Program-made: the position numbers and the translations under genes
Notes under the pieces: model-generated
What the model saw: only the letters and a program-made list of their open reading frames with translations
Told to the model about the DNA's origin: nothing
Database searches by the model: none
Assembly (NCBI GenBank): GCA_026671195.1
Contig: JAPOHD010000030.1
Location: 57,719 to 121,718, forward strand
Reading direction: 5' to 3'
DNA length: 64,000 bases
Origin: Draconibacterium aestuarii
Lineage (GTDB): Bacteria > Bacteroidota > Bacteroidia > Bacteroidales > Prolixibacteraceae
Shown: positions 54,846-63,115 of the stretch, one piece after another
How the letters are laid out: the number at the start of each line of letters is the position of its first letter
How positions within the stretch are numbered: position 1 is the stretch's first letter

Positions 54846-56093
54846 CTAGGATTTTCTTGTATACACTTTGGCAACCCGCTGAAAACCTTCTTCAATCTTT
54901 GCTTTGTCGTAAACCAGCGGGCCGAACGATATGCGGATTCCATTTTTTAATGAAGCGCCGAAACCGCTACCCGGCACAAACACCACACCCGTTTTTTTAA
55001 GGATATCGGCAACAAACTTATCGCCATCCATTCCCACGTCAACCACCGAATACAATCCACCTTCGGGCACCGTGTATCGCGATGACAAATATTTTTCGAT
55101 ACAATAGCACAAAAACTCCGAAGCACTTTGATAGTCGTCATTTATACGTTTGATGTAGTCTTTTAAAGAACCATCTTTTAATCCATTATTGATGTAGTTC
55201 GTTAAGGTCATTTGATGGATGGTATCGGGACAAAGAACCACACTTTGCTGAACCACTTTTAACGATTCTACAATGTTTTCTGTAGCCTCGAGCCAGCCCA
55301 ACCGACGCCCAAGTCCGCGGCACCATTTGGAATTTGAATATAACTTGATCAGGTTTGGATAATCCTCCGCAGAGTATGTAAAATATTCAGGCTGTTCTTT
55401 CCCGTAAATGAATGTGTTGTAGGCAAAATCGATGGTCACATAACAGTCGTATTTTAGTGCCGTTTCCAACATCTTTTTTACAAATAAGTCGGGCAACATT
55501 TTGCCGGTCGGATTGTCAGGACTGGAAAACAATACCAACTTTGGTTTCTCCCTTTCCATAAAAAGCCCGAACTCAGCCGCCAGCTTTTCTTCATCTTCAG
55601 CAAACGTCCATTTTTCGGCATCAAACACCGGGAAGTGAACCGTTTCGCAATTGACTCCCATTTCAATTTGCTCGGGATAATTTGCGTAAGCCGGATCCAG
55701 CAAAGCAATTTTATCATTCGGATTTAGCAGAACTTTAAACAGCGAGTACGCCAACTGCGTAGAGTTTGCACCAATGATAATATTTTCCTCCTTTGATTTT
55801 GCTCCAAAAAGCTGCGCATTAAAATCAACTAATGCCTTTTTTAACTCAGGACTACCATCGGAAGGACTGTAAGCGCCTGTTTTATGAAATAGGTCAGCAT
55901 CCTGTGCAATGGCGATGTATTCCTGACGCAATTCTTCAGGTGCCTGGTGATTTACCCAACCTCCGGCAAATGAAATTACGTCGTTAGGATCAAGGCCCAT
56001 GTTCACCAGATTGGCAGGGCTTGCCATTTCCATAATTCGCCGGATGGGCGATGAAGTGACTCCGTTTTTAAATGAATCGGCTAATGTCAACAT
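54846..56093 (-). CDS. Class I/II PLP-dependent aminotransferase
   Basis: The 415-residue cytoplasmic enzyme is of fold type I (MocR/ARO8-like group): ISFAGGWVNHQAPEELR, AYSPSDGSPELKKAL, ENIIIGANSTQLAYSLFKVL, SSPDNPTGKMLP, TIDFAYNTFIYG, and the PLP lysine in KLYSNSKWCRGLGRRLGW. A C-terminal arginine is in GIRISFGP. It lacks the N-terminal DNA-binding domain of MocR regulators. Embedded between a DUF5703-like gene and a split transketolase, it may aminate a keto-acid or keto-sugar produced in the same pathway. The start ATG 56093 is the only good one. Confidence 0.87.
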   Translation of the reverse strand: MLTLADSFKNGVTSSPIRRIMEMASPANLVNMGLDPNDVISFAGGWVNHQAPEELRQEYIAIAQDADLFHKTGAYSPSDGSPELKKALVDFNAQLFGAKSKEENIIIGANSTQLAYSLFKVLLNPNDKIALLDPAYANYPEQIEMGVNCETVHFPVFDAEKWTFAEDEEKLAAEFGLFMEREKPKLVLFSSPDNPTGKMLPDLFVKKMLETALKYDCYVTIDFAYNTFIYGKEQPEYFTYSAEDYPNLIKLYSNSKWCRGLGRRLGWLEATENIVESLKVVQQSVVLCPDTIHQMTLTNYINNGLKDGSLKDYIKRINDDYQSASEFLCYCIEKYLSSRYTVPEGGLYSVVDVGMDGDKFVADILKKTGVVFVPGSGFGASLKNGIRISFGPLVYDKAKIEEGFQRVAKVYTRKS

Positions 56094-56171
56094 ATTTTCC
56101 CTAGTTACGAGATACGAGCTGCGAGTAATAAGTTACAAGCTTCAAGTATCTGTTTTGTTTTTCTTTCAATT

Positions 56172-56227
56172 AAAGGCTAAAGCCAGTTTTCTTCGTTTGT
56201 CTTAAATCACCGGACTGAAGCCGGGGT
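56172..56227. repeat. REP-like repeat block, second copy
   Basis: AAAGGCTAAAGCC (56172-56184) followed by TCACCGGACTGAAGCCGGGG (56207-56226) lies in the gap between the aminotransferase and transketolase genes. It has the same order and modules as the block at 52346-52502. The flanking TTCTGCCTTCTAACTTC sequence (56240s) is also like that around 50313-50356 and 52430. Confidence 0.7.
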
Positions 56228-56249
56228 GTAAAATTTTAAATTCTGCCTT

Positions 56250-57203
56250 CTAACTTCTAACTTTCCTCGCTATGGTTGCTTCAGCTGCTTTTACAATATC
56301 TTCCACACTCATTTCGTAATAATCAAGCAATTCCTGTGGTAATCCTGAGCCCGGGAATTTATCCCTAAGTCCAATTCTGGCAATCGGAACCGGACAATTT
56401 TCGGCAGCAGCTTCCATTATTGCACTTCCCAAACCGTTAATGATATTATGATCTTCTGCAGTAACAGCTGCTCCGCATTTTTTTAGAACATCGGTCACGC
56501 CTTGCACATCGAGCGGTTTTACAGTATGCACTTCCACAAGTGTAACACCAATTCCTTTCGACGCAAGTATTTCGCTGGCTTCCATTAATCGAGGCAACAG
56601 AATTCCGTTTCCGAAAAGGGCGATGTCATTTCCATTTTCTCGCAGAACATTAATCTTTCCCGGAACAAAGGGCGTATCTTTTTCGAAAACCACAGGATCG
56701 CGACCACTTCCCAAACGGATGTAAACCGGCCCTGGAATTGATGCTGCCGCAATACAAGCTTGTCGCGCCTGGTCGGCATCGGCCGGAACTAAAATGGTCA
56801 TATTCGGAATGGTTCTTAAAATACCAATATCTTCGAAAAACTGGTGGGTTGTACCTTCTCGTTCACCACCTGCAATTCCACCGTTTACTCCGGCCAGTTT
56901 TACATTCAAATTCGGGTACGCAATAAACGTACGAATCTGTTCGCAGGCGCGCATGGTAATAAAACCGGCGTAGGTAGCAAAAAACGGGATCATTCCTTCC
57001 AGCGCCAAACCGGCAGAAGTAGCTGCAGCATTCTGCTCGGCTATGCCAATTTCAACGTACTGTTCGGGATATTTCTCAACAAACTCGGTGGCACGCATGG
57101 CCAGTAAACTGTCGGCACAAATCAACATTACACGATCATCTTTTTCAGCAAGAGTATCCAACCCCTGCATGAATCCTATACGGGTGCTTTCTATTTTATT
57201 CAA
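56250..57203 (-). CDS. Second split transketolase, C-terminal subunit
   Basis: The 317-residue protein has catalytic Glu57 (VEIGIAEQNAAATSAGLAL), RACEQIRTFIAYPNLNVKLAG, THQFFEDIGILRTIPNMTILVPAD and the C-terminal domain (VTAEDHNIINGLGSAIMEAAAE). The start is a TTG at 57203: the next ATG is at codon 12, and a strong Shine-Dalgarno AGGAGG (+ strand 57212-57217) ends eight bases upstream of the TTG. The gene overlaps the N-terminal subunit stop by eight bases. It is well diverged from the first pair at 17-19 kb, so the two probably act on different donors. Confidence 0.9.
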   Translation of the reverse strand: MNKIESTRIGFMQGLDTLAEKDDRVMLICADSLLAMRATEFVEKYPEQYVEIGIAEQNAAATSAGLALEGMIPFFATYAGFITMRACEQIRTFIAYPNLNVKLAGVNGGIAGGEREGTTHQFFEDIGILRTIPNMTILVPADADQARQACIAAASIPGPVYIRLGSGRDPVVFEKDTPFVPGKINVLRENGNDIALFGNGILLPRLMEASEILASKGIGVTLVEVHTVKPLDVQGVTDVLKKCGAAVTAEDHNIINGLGSAIMEAAAENCPVPIARIGLRDKFPGSGLPQELLDYYEMSVEDIVKAAEATIARKVRS

Positions 57204-58089
57204 GATCTTTTCCTCCTAAAATTGACATTGCTAATTCACGTTCTTCATCGGTTGGAACTCTTTTGTGCCAGGCATTGTTGCCCTCCATATACGGCACGCC
57301 TTTGCCTTTAACCGTTTTTGCTACAAATATCACCGGCTGATCAGGATGTGGTGCTGGCATTCCGTGGAGAATGATCATTCCTTCCCTTTCCTCGCGCGAC
57401 GCACGTCCGCGTTTGGCAGCATTTTCAAGTGCTAAAGTCAGCAATTCGATATCATGACCATCAATTTCAACCGTGTACCATCCAAAGGCTCTCCATTTCT
57501 CAGGCAGATTATATAAACCACTGATAACTTCCACTGTTCCACCACTCTGTTTTCCGTTGTTATCGATAATGGCAATTAAATTGTGCAGTTTATACTTGGC
57601 AATATTCATGGCAGCCTCCCAAACCAATCCTTCATTTAATTCTCCGTCGCCTGTTAAAACAAAGGTAAGCGTTTCGTCACCGCGACGACGGGCAGCCAGT
57701 GCCATTCCACATCCTTGTGGTAATCCGTGTCCCAACGAACCGGAAGTTGCATCTACTCCCGGTGTTAATTTCTGATCCGGATGTCCCTGTAGGCGCGAAT
57801 TGAGCGAACGCAGCGTTTTTAATTCAGCCGGTGGAAGATACCCGCGCCGCGCAAGTGCAGCGTAATAAACCGGACAGGCATGTCCTTTTGATAAAATAAA
57901 ACGATCGCGACCTACCCACTTTGGATTTTCAGGATCTAATTTTAAAATATCGAAATAAAGTACTGCAAGAATATCGGCAATTGACATACAGGGACCGGGA
58001 TGTCCATCGCCGGCATAATATATTGTATTTACCACATCGCGACGCAATTGCGTTGCCATTGCAGTTAAATGTTCTGTTCTTTTTGTCAT
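57196..58089 (-). CDS. Second split transketolase, N-terminal subunit
   Basis: The 297-residue TPP-binding half has GDGELNEG (147-154) with N177/N178 and conserved H30 (DGHPGPCMS), H70, H103 and H121. The equivalent motif positions coincide exactly with the first split transketolase. A 25-residue insertion relative to that copy near residues 222-245 (AKRGRASREEREGM) is visible. The gene opens the metabolic block of region E after the acetylesterase gene. Confidence 0.92.
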   Translation of the reverse strand: MTKRTEHLTAMATQLRRDVVNTIYYAGDGHPGPCMSIADILAVLYFDILKLDPENPKWVGRDRFILSKGHACPVYYAALARRGYLPPAELKTLRSLNSRLQGHPDQKLTPGVDATSGSLGHGLPQGCGMALAARRRGDETLTFVLTGDGELNEGLVWEAAMNIAKYKLHNLIAIIDNNGKQSGGTVEVISGLYNLPEKWRAFGWYTVEIDGHDIELLTLALENAAKRGRASREEREGMIILHGMPAPHPDQPVIFVAKTVKGKGVPYMEGNNAWHKRVPTDEERELAMSILGGKDLE

Positions 58090-58120
58090 CTTTTTTCTTT
58101 CCTATTACTTATTACTTCTA

Positions 58121-58147
58121 CCAGATTCCTCGCTACACTCGGAATGA
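58121..58147. repeat. Half REP-like element
   Basis: CCAGATTCCTCGCTACACTC followed by GGAATGA (58121-58147). Its reverse complement (TCATTCCGAGTGTAGCGAGG then AATCTGG) is the same type of sequence as one arm of the palindrome at 17041-17118. It lies just upstream of the transketolase gene, as that other copy does. Confidence 0.6.
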
Positions 58148-58159
58148 AAAAGCTTGTTT

Positions 58160-59590
58160 TTACCAATCGTCAGATCGAAACGAAGAAACCGGCAAACCGT
58201 CGGTTCCAAACAATGGTCCTACAATAAAATCTTTAAAAGCGTAACGAACTGCCACAGGTTTTTCCACGCGGGGTGAAGAAACAATTACCGACTTGGACCG
58301 TAAAAAAGTACTGGCCGGATAAAAAACTTTGTCTTCTCCTGCAATTTCAAAGCCGGTCAGCTCTTTGCCAAAAGTTGTTAAACCGTTACTGGCATTGTTA
58401 AACGAAACAATCAGTTGACTGCCTTTTACCTCTATTGCATTAAATGCCGGACTTTTATAGCTAAAATCACGAATTCCGTATGTTTGTCCCAATGCCCACA
58501 GCGCCAGTCTTTCGCCACCTTCTTTTTTGTGCATGGGATGTATGCTAAACTCCTCTCCAATATCCATCAACACTGCCATTCCACAGTTTGGGATTTTATC
58601 CATGGCTTTTAACTGCGCTTCTCTTAAATAAGCTGAATTGGCTTTGGGTTTATTTGGTTTGAATACCGCATAATCGAAGGGTGCAATCTGTGCATAATAA
58701 AACGGGAATTCACCAACGTTCCACAAACTTCGCCACTCTTCAACCATTTTTGGGAACAGATCGACATACGCCTCAGGCTCCTGATAATTGGTTTCGCCTT
58801 GGTACCAAATGGCACCTTTTATTCCGTAACCGATCACCGGATTGAGCATTCCGTTAAAAAGAACAGTTGGAGTGCGATTTACCACAGGAATTGAATCTCC
58901 GGGAGCCGGAACCTTGTTGTCTTCAAAAGGAACTGCAGATTCGCTGCTCATCCAGGCCTGAATACACGATCCTCCGTAACTCACTTCAATCAACCCGATT
59001 GGAACATCGAGCATTTCGTTTAACAATTTTCCAAAGTGATAACCGGTTGCACTAAAGTTCCGAATGGCAGCCGGGTCAGCAACTTTCCATTTGGCGTCAA
59101 AATTATCTTGCGGAACGGTTTGCGAATTTCGGGGAACAGTAATCACACGAATCTGGCTGTTATCCGATTTCAAAATATCCATATTTGAACCAATCACCGG
59201 TTGTCCCGGATAACCTTTCATCGGCATTTCCATATTCGATTGGCCGGCACAAATCCATACTTCGCCAATCATTACATTTTTTATGGTAATTGTTTCCTCA
59301 TCGCTGATCGTTAAATCGTAAGGACCACCTGCAGTCGGAGTCTGGAGCATTACTTTCCAGTTCCCGTCTTTGTCCGATTTTACCGAAACATTTTCCTTGC
59401 TCCACGAACCGGAGACAAGCACCTCTGTTTTTGGCGAACTCCACCCCCACACAGCTACTTTTGTTTGTTGCTGCAATACCATATTATCGGCAAACAAAGC
59501 CGGAAGTTTTACTTTTGCCTCCGACTGAAATCCATACGCGACAAATGCTGCCAACAGAATTATAACTCGTATCCTTCTAATCATATTCAT
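58160..59590 (-). CDS. Sialate-O-acetylesterase-like SGNH esterase, secreted
   Basis: The 476-residue protein has a signal peptide (ending QSEA, ~25). An N-terminal beta-sandwich (ALFADNMVLQQQTKVAVWGW) is followed by the esterase domain with catalytic Ser in WICAGQSNMEMP, the GIKGAIWYQGETNYQ block and the His in FSIHPMHKKEGGERLALWA. Despite the family name, many Bacteroidota members remove O-acetyl groups from plant glycans; acetylated pectin fits here. It lies between the GH106 gene and the split transketolase. Confidence 0.92.
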   Translation of the reverse strand: MNMIRRIRVIILLAAFVAYGFQSEAKVKLPALFADNMVLQQQTKVAVWGWSSPKTEVLVSGSWSKENVSVKSDKDGNWKVMLQTPTAGGPYDLTISDEETITIKNVMIGEVWICAGQSNMEMPMKGYPGQPVIGSNMDILKSDNSQIRVITVPRNSQTVPQDNFDAKWKVADPAAIRNFSATGYHFGKLLNEMLDVPIGLIEVSYGGSCIQAWMSSESAVPFEDNKVPAPGDSIPVVNRTPTVLFNGMLNPVIGYGIKGAIWYQGETNYQEPEAYVDLFPKMVEEWRSLWNVGEFPFYYAQIAPFDYAVFKPNKPKANSAYLREAQLKAMDKIPNCGMAVLMDIGEEFSIHPMHKKEGGERLALWALGQTYGIRDFSYKSPAFNAIEVKGSQLIVSFNNASNGLTTFGKELTGFEIAGEDKVFYPASTFLRSKSVIVSSPRVEKPVAVRYAFKDFIVGPLFGTDGLPVSSFRSDDW

Positions 59591-59644
59591 TTTAAATATT
59601 TGTTGTATCTAATTTTTCAACCACCAATTTCAAATTCTTTTCTT

Positions 59645-59671
59645 TTCGTGTAATTCGTGAAATTAGTGGAC
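59645..59671. repeat. Nine-base degenerate tandem repeat
   Basis: TTCGTGTAA (59645-59653), TTCGTGAAA (59654-59662) and TTAGTGGAC (59663-59671) form a 3 x 9-base array between GH106 and the esterase gene. It resembles the dispersed 9-base-period repeats known from intergenic DNA; no function is assigned. Confidence 0.5.
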
Positions 59672-59674
59672 ATT

Positions 59675-62600
59675 TTATTCTTTATCATTCAATATTGTAA
59701 CCGGGCCCATCAAACCAGCTTTTAAAAGCGGCTGTCCTTCCAAGCGGTAAGGTGCATTTGTCCATGTTACTTTTTCTTCTTCCGGTAAATCGTGATCGCC
59801 GATTAAGCGGTTTGCCCAGGTATTTGTAACTGCAATTTCAATTTCGTTTGTTCCTAATTTAACTGCTTCTGAAATATCTACCCGAAATGGAGCCGTCCAG
59901 GCTACTCCGCAATTCACACCATTTATAGTTACTTCTGCCATGTTATTTACCTCTCCCAAATCAAGGAAAACTGACTGTTTTATTTCTTCTGTCCATTCAA
60001 AAGACTTTCGATAAACCGCCGTTCCCGAGTAGTATTTTATTCCGTCAAGTTGATTTATACTCCAGTCGCTTAACTTTTCAAAAACTACCGGATTCTCCGG
60101 TCCCCCTAACGATGGATCAAACTCAACCTCCCAGATTCCCTCCAAACTTGTTATAGGAGTTAAATCAGCTTTGTTCTCTCCTGATTTCGAAACTGTTTCA
60201 GAAGTCGCCTTTTCAAAAATCACAAAAACCGATTCGTTATTTTCAAACTGAAAAGGGATGATAGTGCGTCCATTTTCAGCCCGCCAATCGTTACAATCTG
60301 TTGTCTTTCCTGAAACCGGAAAATACAATTGCGGTTGTTTTCCTTTTACTCTGAAAGACAGCTGCAAATCCCGTTTACGATCTTCCTGATTTGAAATAAA
60401 GTAGATTTCTTTATTCTCGGCAGTTCGATGATTCCAGGCAACTTTTATTGCTTGTTTTCCATCGTTTTCTAAAACATAAAAATCTTTTTCAATGCCCACC
60501 GACACAAAATCTGGCTGATCGTATTTTCCACTTAACACCTGCCCTTTTCCAATTTTCAGGCGAAGTAAATTCTCAGAAATAGTTGCAGAATTTTCGTTTG
60601 AAAACAACTCATTTATCACTGCTTCAAATCCGTTCTTATCTTCGTCAGGTCCTAAACATTTAGTAGGTTTTTCCTGAAAATAAACCGAGGCTCCGTCTTT
60701 CACCAGCTTTAAAATCTGCGTAGCAACTGCGAGGCTCATTCCTGCTTCAGGGTTCATTTTCCGTTTGCCGGGAATAATCAGCAATGCATAACTTGCACCT
60801 CCCGGAAGTTCAATTCTCCCATTCTTCACTGTGGCTCGATTCAACAACACATCTTTGTTAAACGAATCGTAAGCATAACCTTTTAAAGGATCAATCCAAT
60901 CGATTGGATCAGCCAGATTTTTCAAAGTCGTCACCCCTTTGGGCTGTTGACGAAATGGCTGACCAGTATTGTCCAGTCGCTGCTTTTCTGCTTCAACTCT
61001 ATCGGCTCCAAAAATACCAGGCAAAACCGGCACCAAACGATCGGGCAAAATAGCACGGCGAGGAATTTCTTCGCCGGTAAAAACGGCAACATCAACAACC
61101 GGTACTCCCTGTTGTAAAAGTACCTGACAATTTTTGATGTATTCAACCCATGCTTTTCCGGGTTTCCACCACGTTTGATTGGGCTGAAAAAACTGACCAA
61201 CCACGCCAACAGTTTTACCCGGTTTGCGTGTTGTCCAGGGATCGTGCGCAAAAACATGGAAAATTATTTTGTTGATGCCAATCGCAAAATTTCTGTCGAA
61301 TAATGTCTTTAATATTCCGGGATGCTCGTCCCAATCCAAACGTATTTCGGTGCCAGCTTCAGCACGTGCCAGTTTCTTGCCATAAATATGTGCTCCAGAA
61401 ACGGCATCCAACACATCGTTGGGTTTGTCGTGTGAAGGGCTCCGGAACCAGAATTCGCCGGTTGGTGCATCCGTTAATTTGTAGTGCAACATTCCATCGC
61501 TTACAAAAACAGGAGCGATGCACTCTGCACTGTAACGACATCCTTTTTCGTGCGCCAGTTTTTCCATGGTACCGTGATAGTTGTCCACAAGTACTTCGGC
61601 AATCGTTTCCCTGATATCATATAAAACCTGCTCCGAAAATTCCACATTTTTAACCGGCACACCGGCCACCACAGGCAGGTAAGCCATTAAATCGTATCCT
61701 TTTCGTTTTTGAAATTCATCCAGAAAAACGGGCGACCAGTTTTGGCTGCCACACTCCCAGCTATCGTTGTACAGTTCTTCAATTACATTTTGGGCCACCT
61801 CAGTGTCAACATGATTGTAAATGGTATCGAACCAATTTTCAAACTGAAGTTTTACGGCCGTGGGATTAAGTTTGTCGCATTCCAATCCCACAGCTCCACC
61901 ACCCACATAATTGGTCAATCCGGTAGAAGTATGTCCCATTCGAAGGATCACCCAATTCCCCTCGGGAACATCCCAGCTTAGTTTTCCCTCCTCATTTAAA
62001 AATGAAGTCAGATTGATTAACTTTTGCGGATCGACACAAGCAGTTTCGAGCAAAAAACTTTCGTTCGAGCTTTTGCTGATTCTCCAAACTGCCCCTGATT
62101 TTCCTTCAAAATGATGAATTTTTGCTTCGCCCGACAATTCAATTCCCGATACTTTTAATCTGGGTTTCCATTTGGCGTCGTCAAGGTCTTCTGCACCCGG
62201 CTCTGTCCCTGTAGGATCAAAAACAAAGCGGAAATATTTTGCAGTAACAGGTTCAATTAAATGTGTAACAGATTCGCCCCGATCATCCCAGCCGTGACGG
62301 TACTGATCCAGTCTTCCATGAGGTTTAAAAGTCTTTCCATCGTTGCTTGTCTCAATAATCAAACGATTGGCCTGGTAATTATTCCAACCTGATTGCAATG
62401 TTATGGAGCTGCACGAAAAGGGTGCATCAAACCGGTATTGAATCCAGCATTCTTCCTTGCTGGTAAAATCTTTCGTATTTCCTTTTACGGTAAGATAAGA
62501 AGCATCTTTTCCGGCAATACTTGAACTTACTTCAGGAATTGTGATGTAGGAACTCCTCCCAAATCCTTCAGGGGCAGGGTAAGCAAAAGTGGCAATGTCC

Positions 62601-63106
62601 TTGTAATAATCTTCCACCTCTTCGGGTTGTGGTAAAGTGCTTTCAAATTGCTGATTTCCGGGCACCAGTGTGTCGGCCCAAACTACCTTTTGCATCGAAA
62701 GTTCGGGAGTTATCCACGGGCCACCGGCAGCGGTGAAACCATCGCAGGCATGAATACCCAGTTTTAATCCCAAACGATTCGCTTCAGTAATGGCATATTT
62801 CATCATATCCCACCATTCGGGAGTTAACTGAACCGATGTTGGTTCGTACAAAGAAGGATTAGCGGCACCTCTTATCGTAAACAAATATGCACCTCCAATT
62901 CCGTTCTCTTTCATGGCTTCCAAATCGGTGGTAATTCCTTTTTCCGAAATACTGGCATCGGTTAAAAACCAGTACACCCAGGGTTTGGTATCATCTGCAT
63001 TTGGCTGGATCTTGCCATCCGTCATAATCGCATCAGGTTTAGTTCCACAGCTAAACAAAAGCAGGCCAAAAAGTAGAATCAGATATGTGTATTTATTTGT
63101 TTGCAT
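59675..63106 (-). CDS. GH106 alpha-L-rhamnosidase, lipoprotein
   Basis: The 1143-residue lipoprotein (lipobox ending LFSC, Cys20) shows the GH106 start KPWVYWFLTDASISEKGITTDLEAMKENGIGGAYLF, a barrel (LGIHACDGFTAAGGPWITPELSMQ; ELYNDSWECGSQNWSPVFLDEFQKRKGYD; YSAECIAPVFVSDGMLHYKL; HVFAHDPWTTRKPGKTVG), and C-terminal sandwich domains ending NGVNCGVAWTAPFRVDI and TNTWANRLIGDHDLP. These calcium-dependent inverting enzymes cut alpha-L-rhamnose linkages in rhamnogalacturonans. It is intact, unlike the related gene at 5939-9093. It follows the partial GH2 gene by nine bases. Confidence 0.93.
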   Translation of the reverse strand: MQTNKYTYLILLFGLLLFSCGTKPDAIMTDGKIQPNADDTKPWVYWFLTDASISEKGITTDLEAMKENGIGGAYLFTIRGAANPSLYEPTSVQLTPEWWDMMKYAITEANRLGLKLGIHACDGFTAAGGPWITPELSMQKVVWADTLVPGNQQFESTLPQPEEVEDYYKDIATFAYPAPEGFGRSSYITIPEVSSSIAGKDASYLTVKGNTKDFTSKEECWIQYRFDAPFSCSSITLQSGWNNYQANRLIIETSNDGKTFKPHGRLDQYRHGWDDRGESVTHLIEPVTAKYFRFVFDPTGTEPGAEDLDDAKWKPRLKVSGIELSGEAKIHHFEGKSGAVWRISKSSNESFLLETACVDPQKLINLTSFLNEEGKLSWDVPEGNWVILRMGHTSTGLTNYVGGGAVGLECDKLNPTAVKLQFENWFDTIYNHVDTEVAQNVIEELYNDSWECGSQNWSPVFLDEFQKRKGYDLMAYLPVVAGVPVKNVEFSEQVLYDIRETIAEVLVDNYHGTMEKLAHEKGCRYSAECIAPVFVSDGMLHYKLTDAPTGEFWFRSPSHDKPNDVLDAVSGAHIYGKKLARAEAGTEIRLDWDEHPGILKTLFDRNFAIGINKIIFHVFAHDPWTTRKPGKTVGVVGQFFQPNQTWWKPGKAWVEYIKNCQVLLQQGVPVVDVAVFTGEEIPRRAILPDRLVPVLPGIFGADRVEAEKQRLDNTGQPFRQQPKGVTTLKNLADPIDWIDPLKGYAYDSFNKDVLLNRATVKNGRIELPGGASYALLIIPGKRKMNPEAGMSLAVATQILKLVKDGASVYFQEKPTKCLGPDEDKNGFEAVINELFSNENSATISENLLRLKIGKGQVLSGKYDQPDFVSVGIEKDFYVLENDGKQAIKVAWNHRTAENKEIYFISNQEDRKRDLQLSFRVKGKQPQLYFPVSGKTTDCNDWRAENGRTIIPFQFENNESVFVIFEKATSETVSKSGENKADLTPITSLEGIWEVEFDPSLGGPENPVVFEKLSDWSINQLDGIKYYSGTAVYRKSFEWTEEIKQSVFLDLGEVNNMAEVTINGVNCGVAWTAPFRVDISEAVKLGTNEIEIAVTNTWANRLIGDHDLPEEEKVTWTNAPYRLEGQPLLKAGLMGPVTILNDKE

Positions 63107-63115
63107 TTTATTTTC

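Noticed and set aside
59645-59671. Possible CRISPR-like or satellite array
   Set aside because: Only three degenerate 9-base units, with no spacers.
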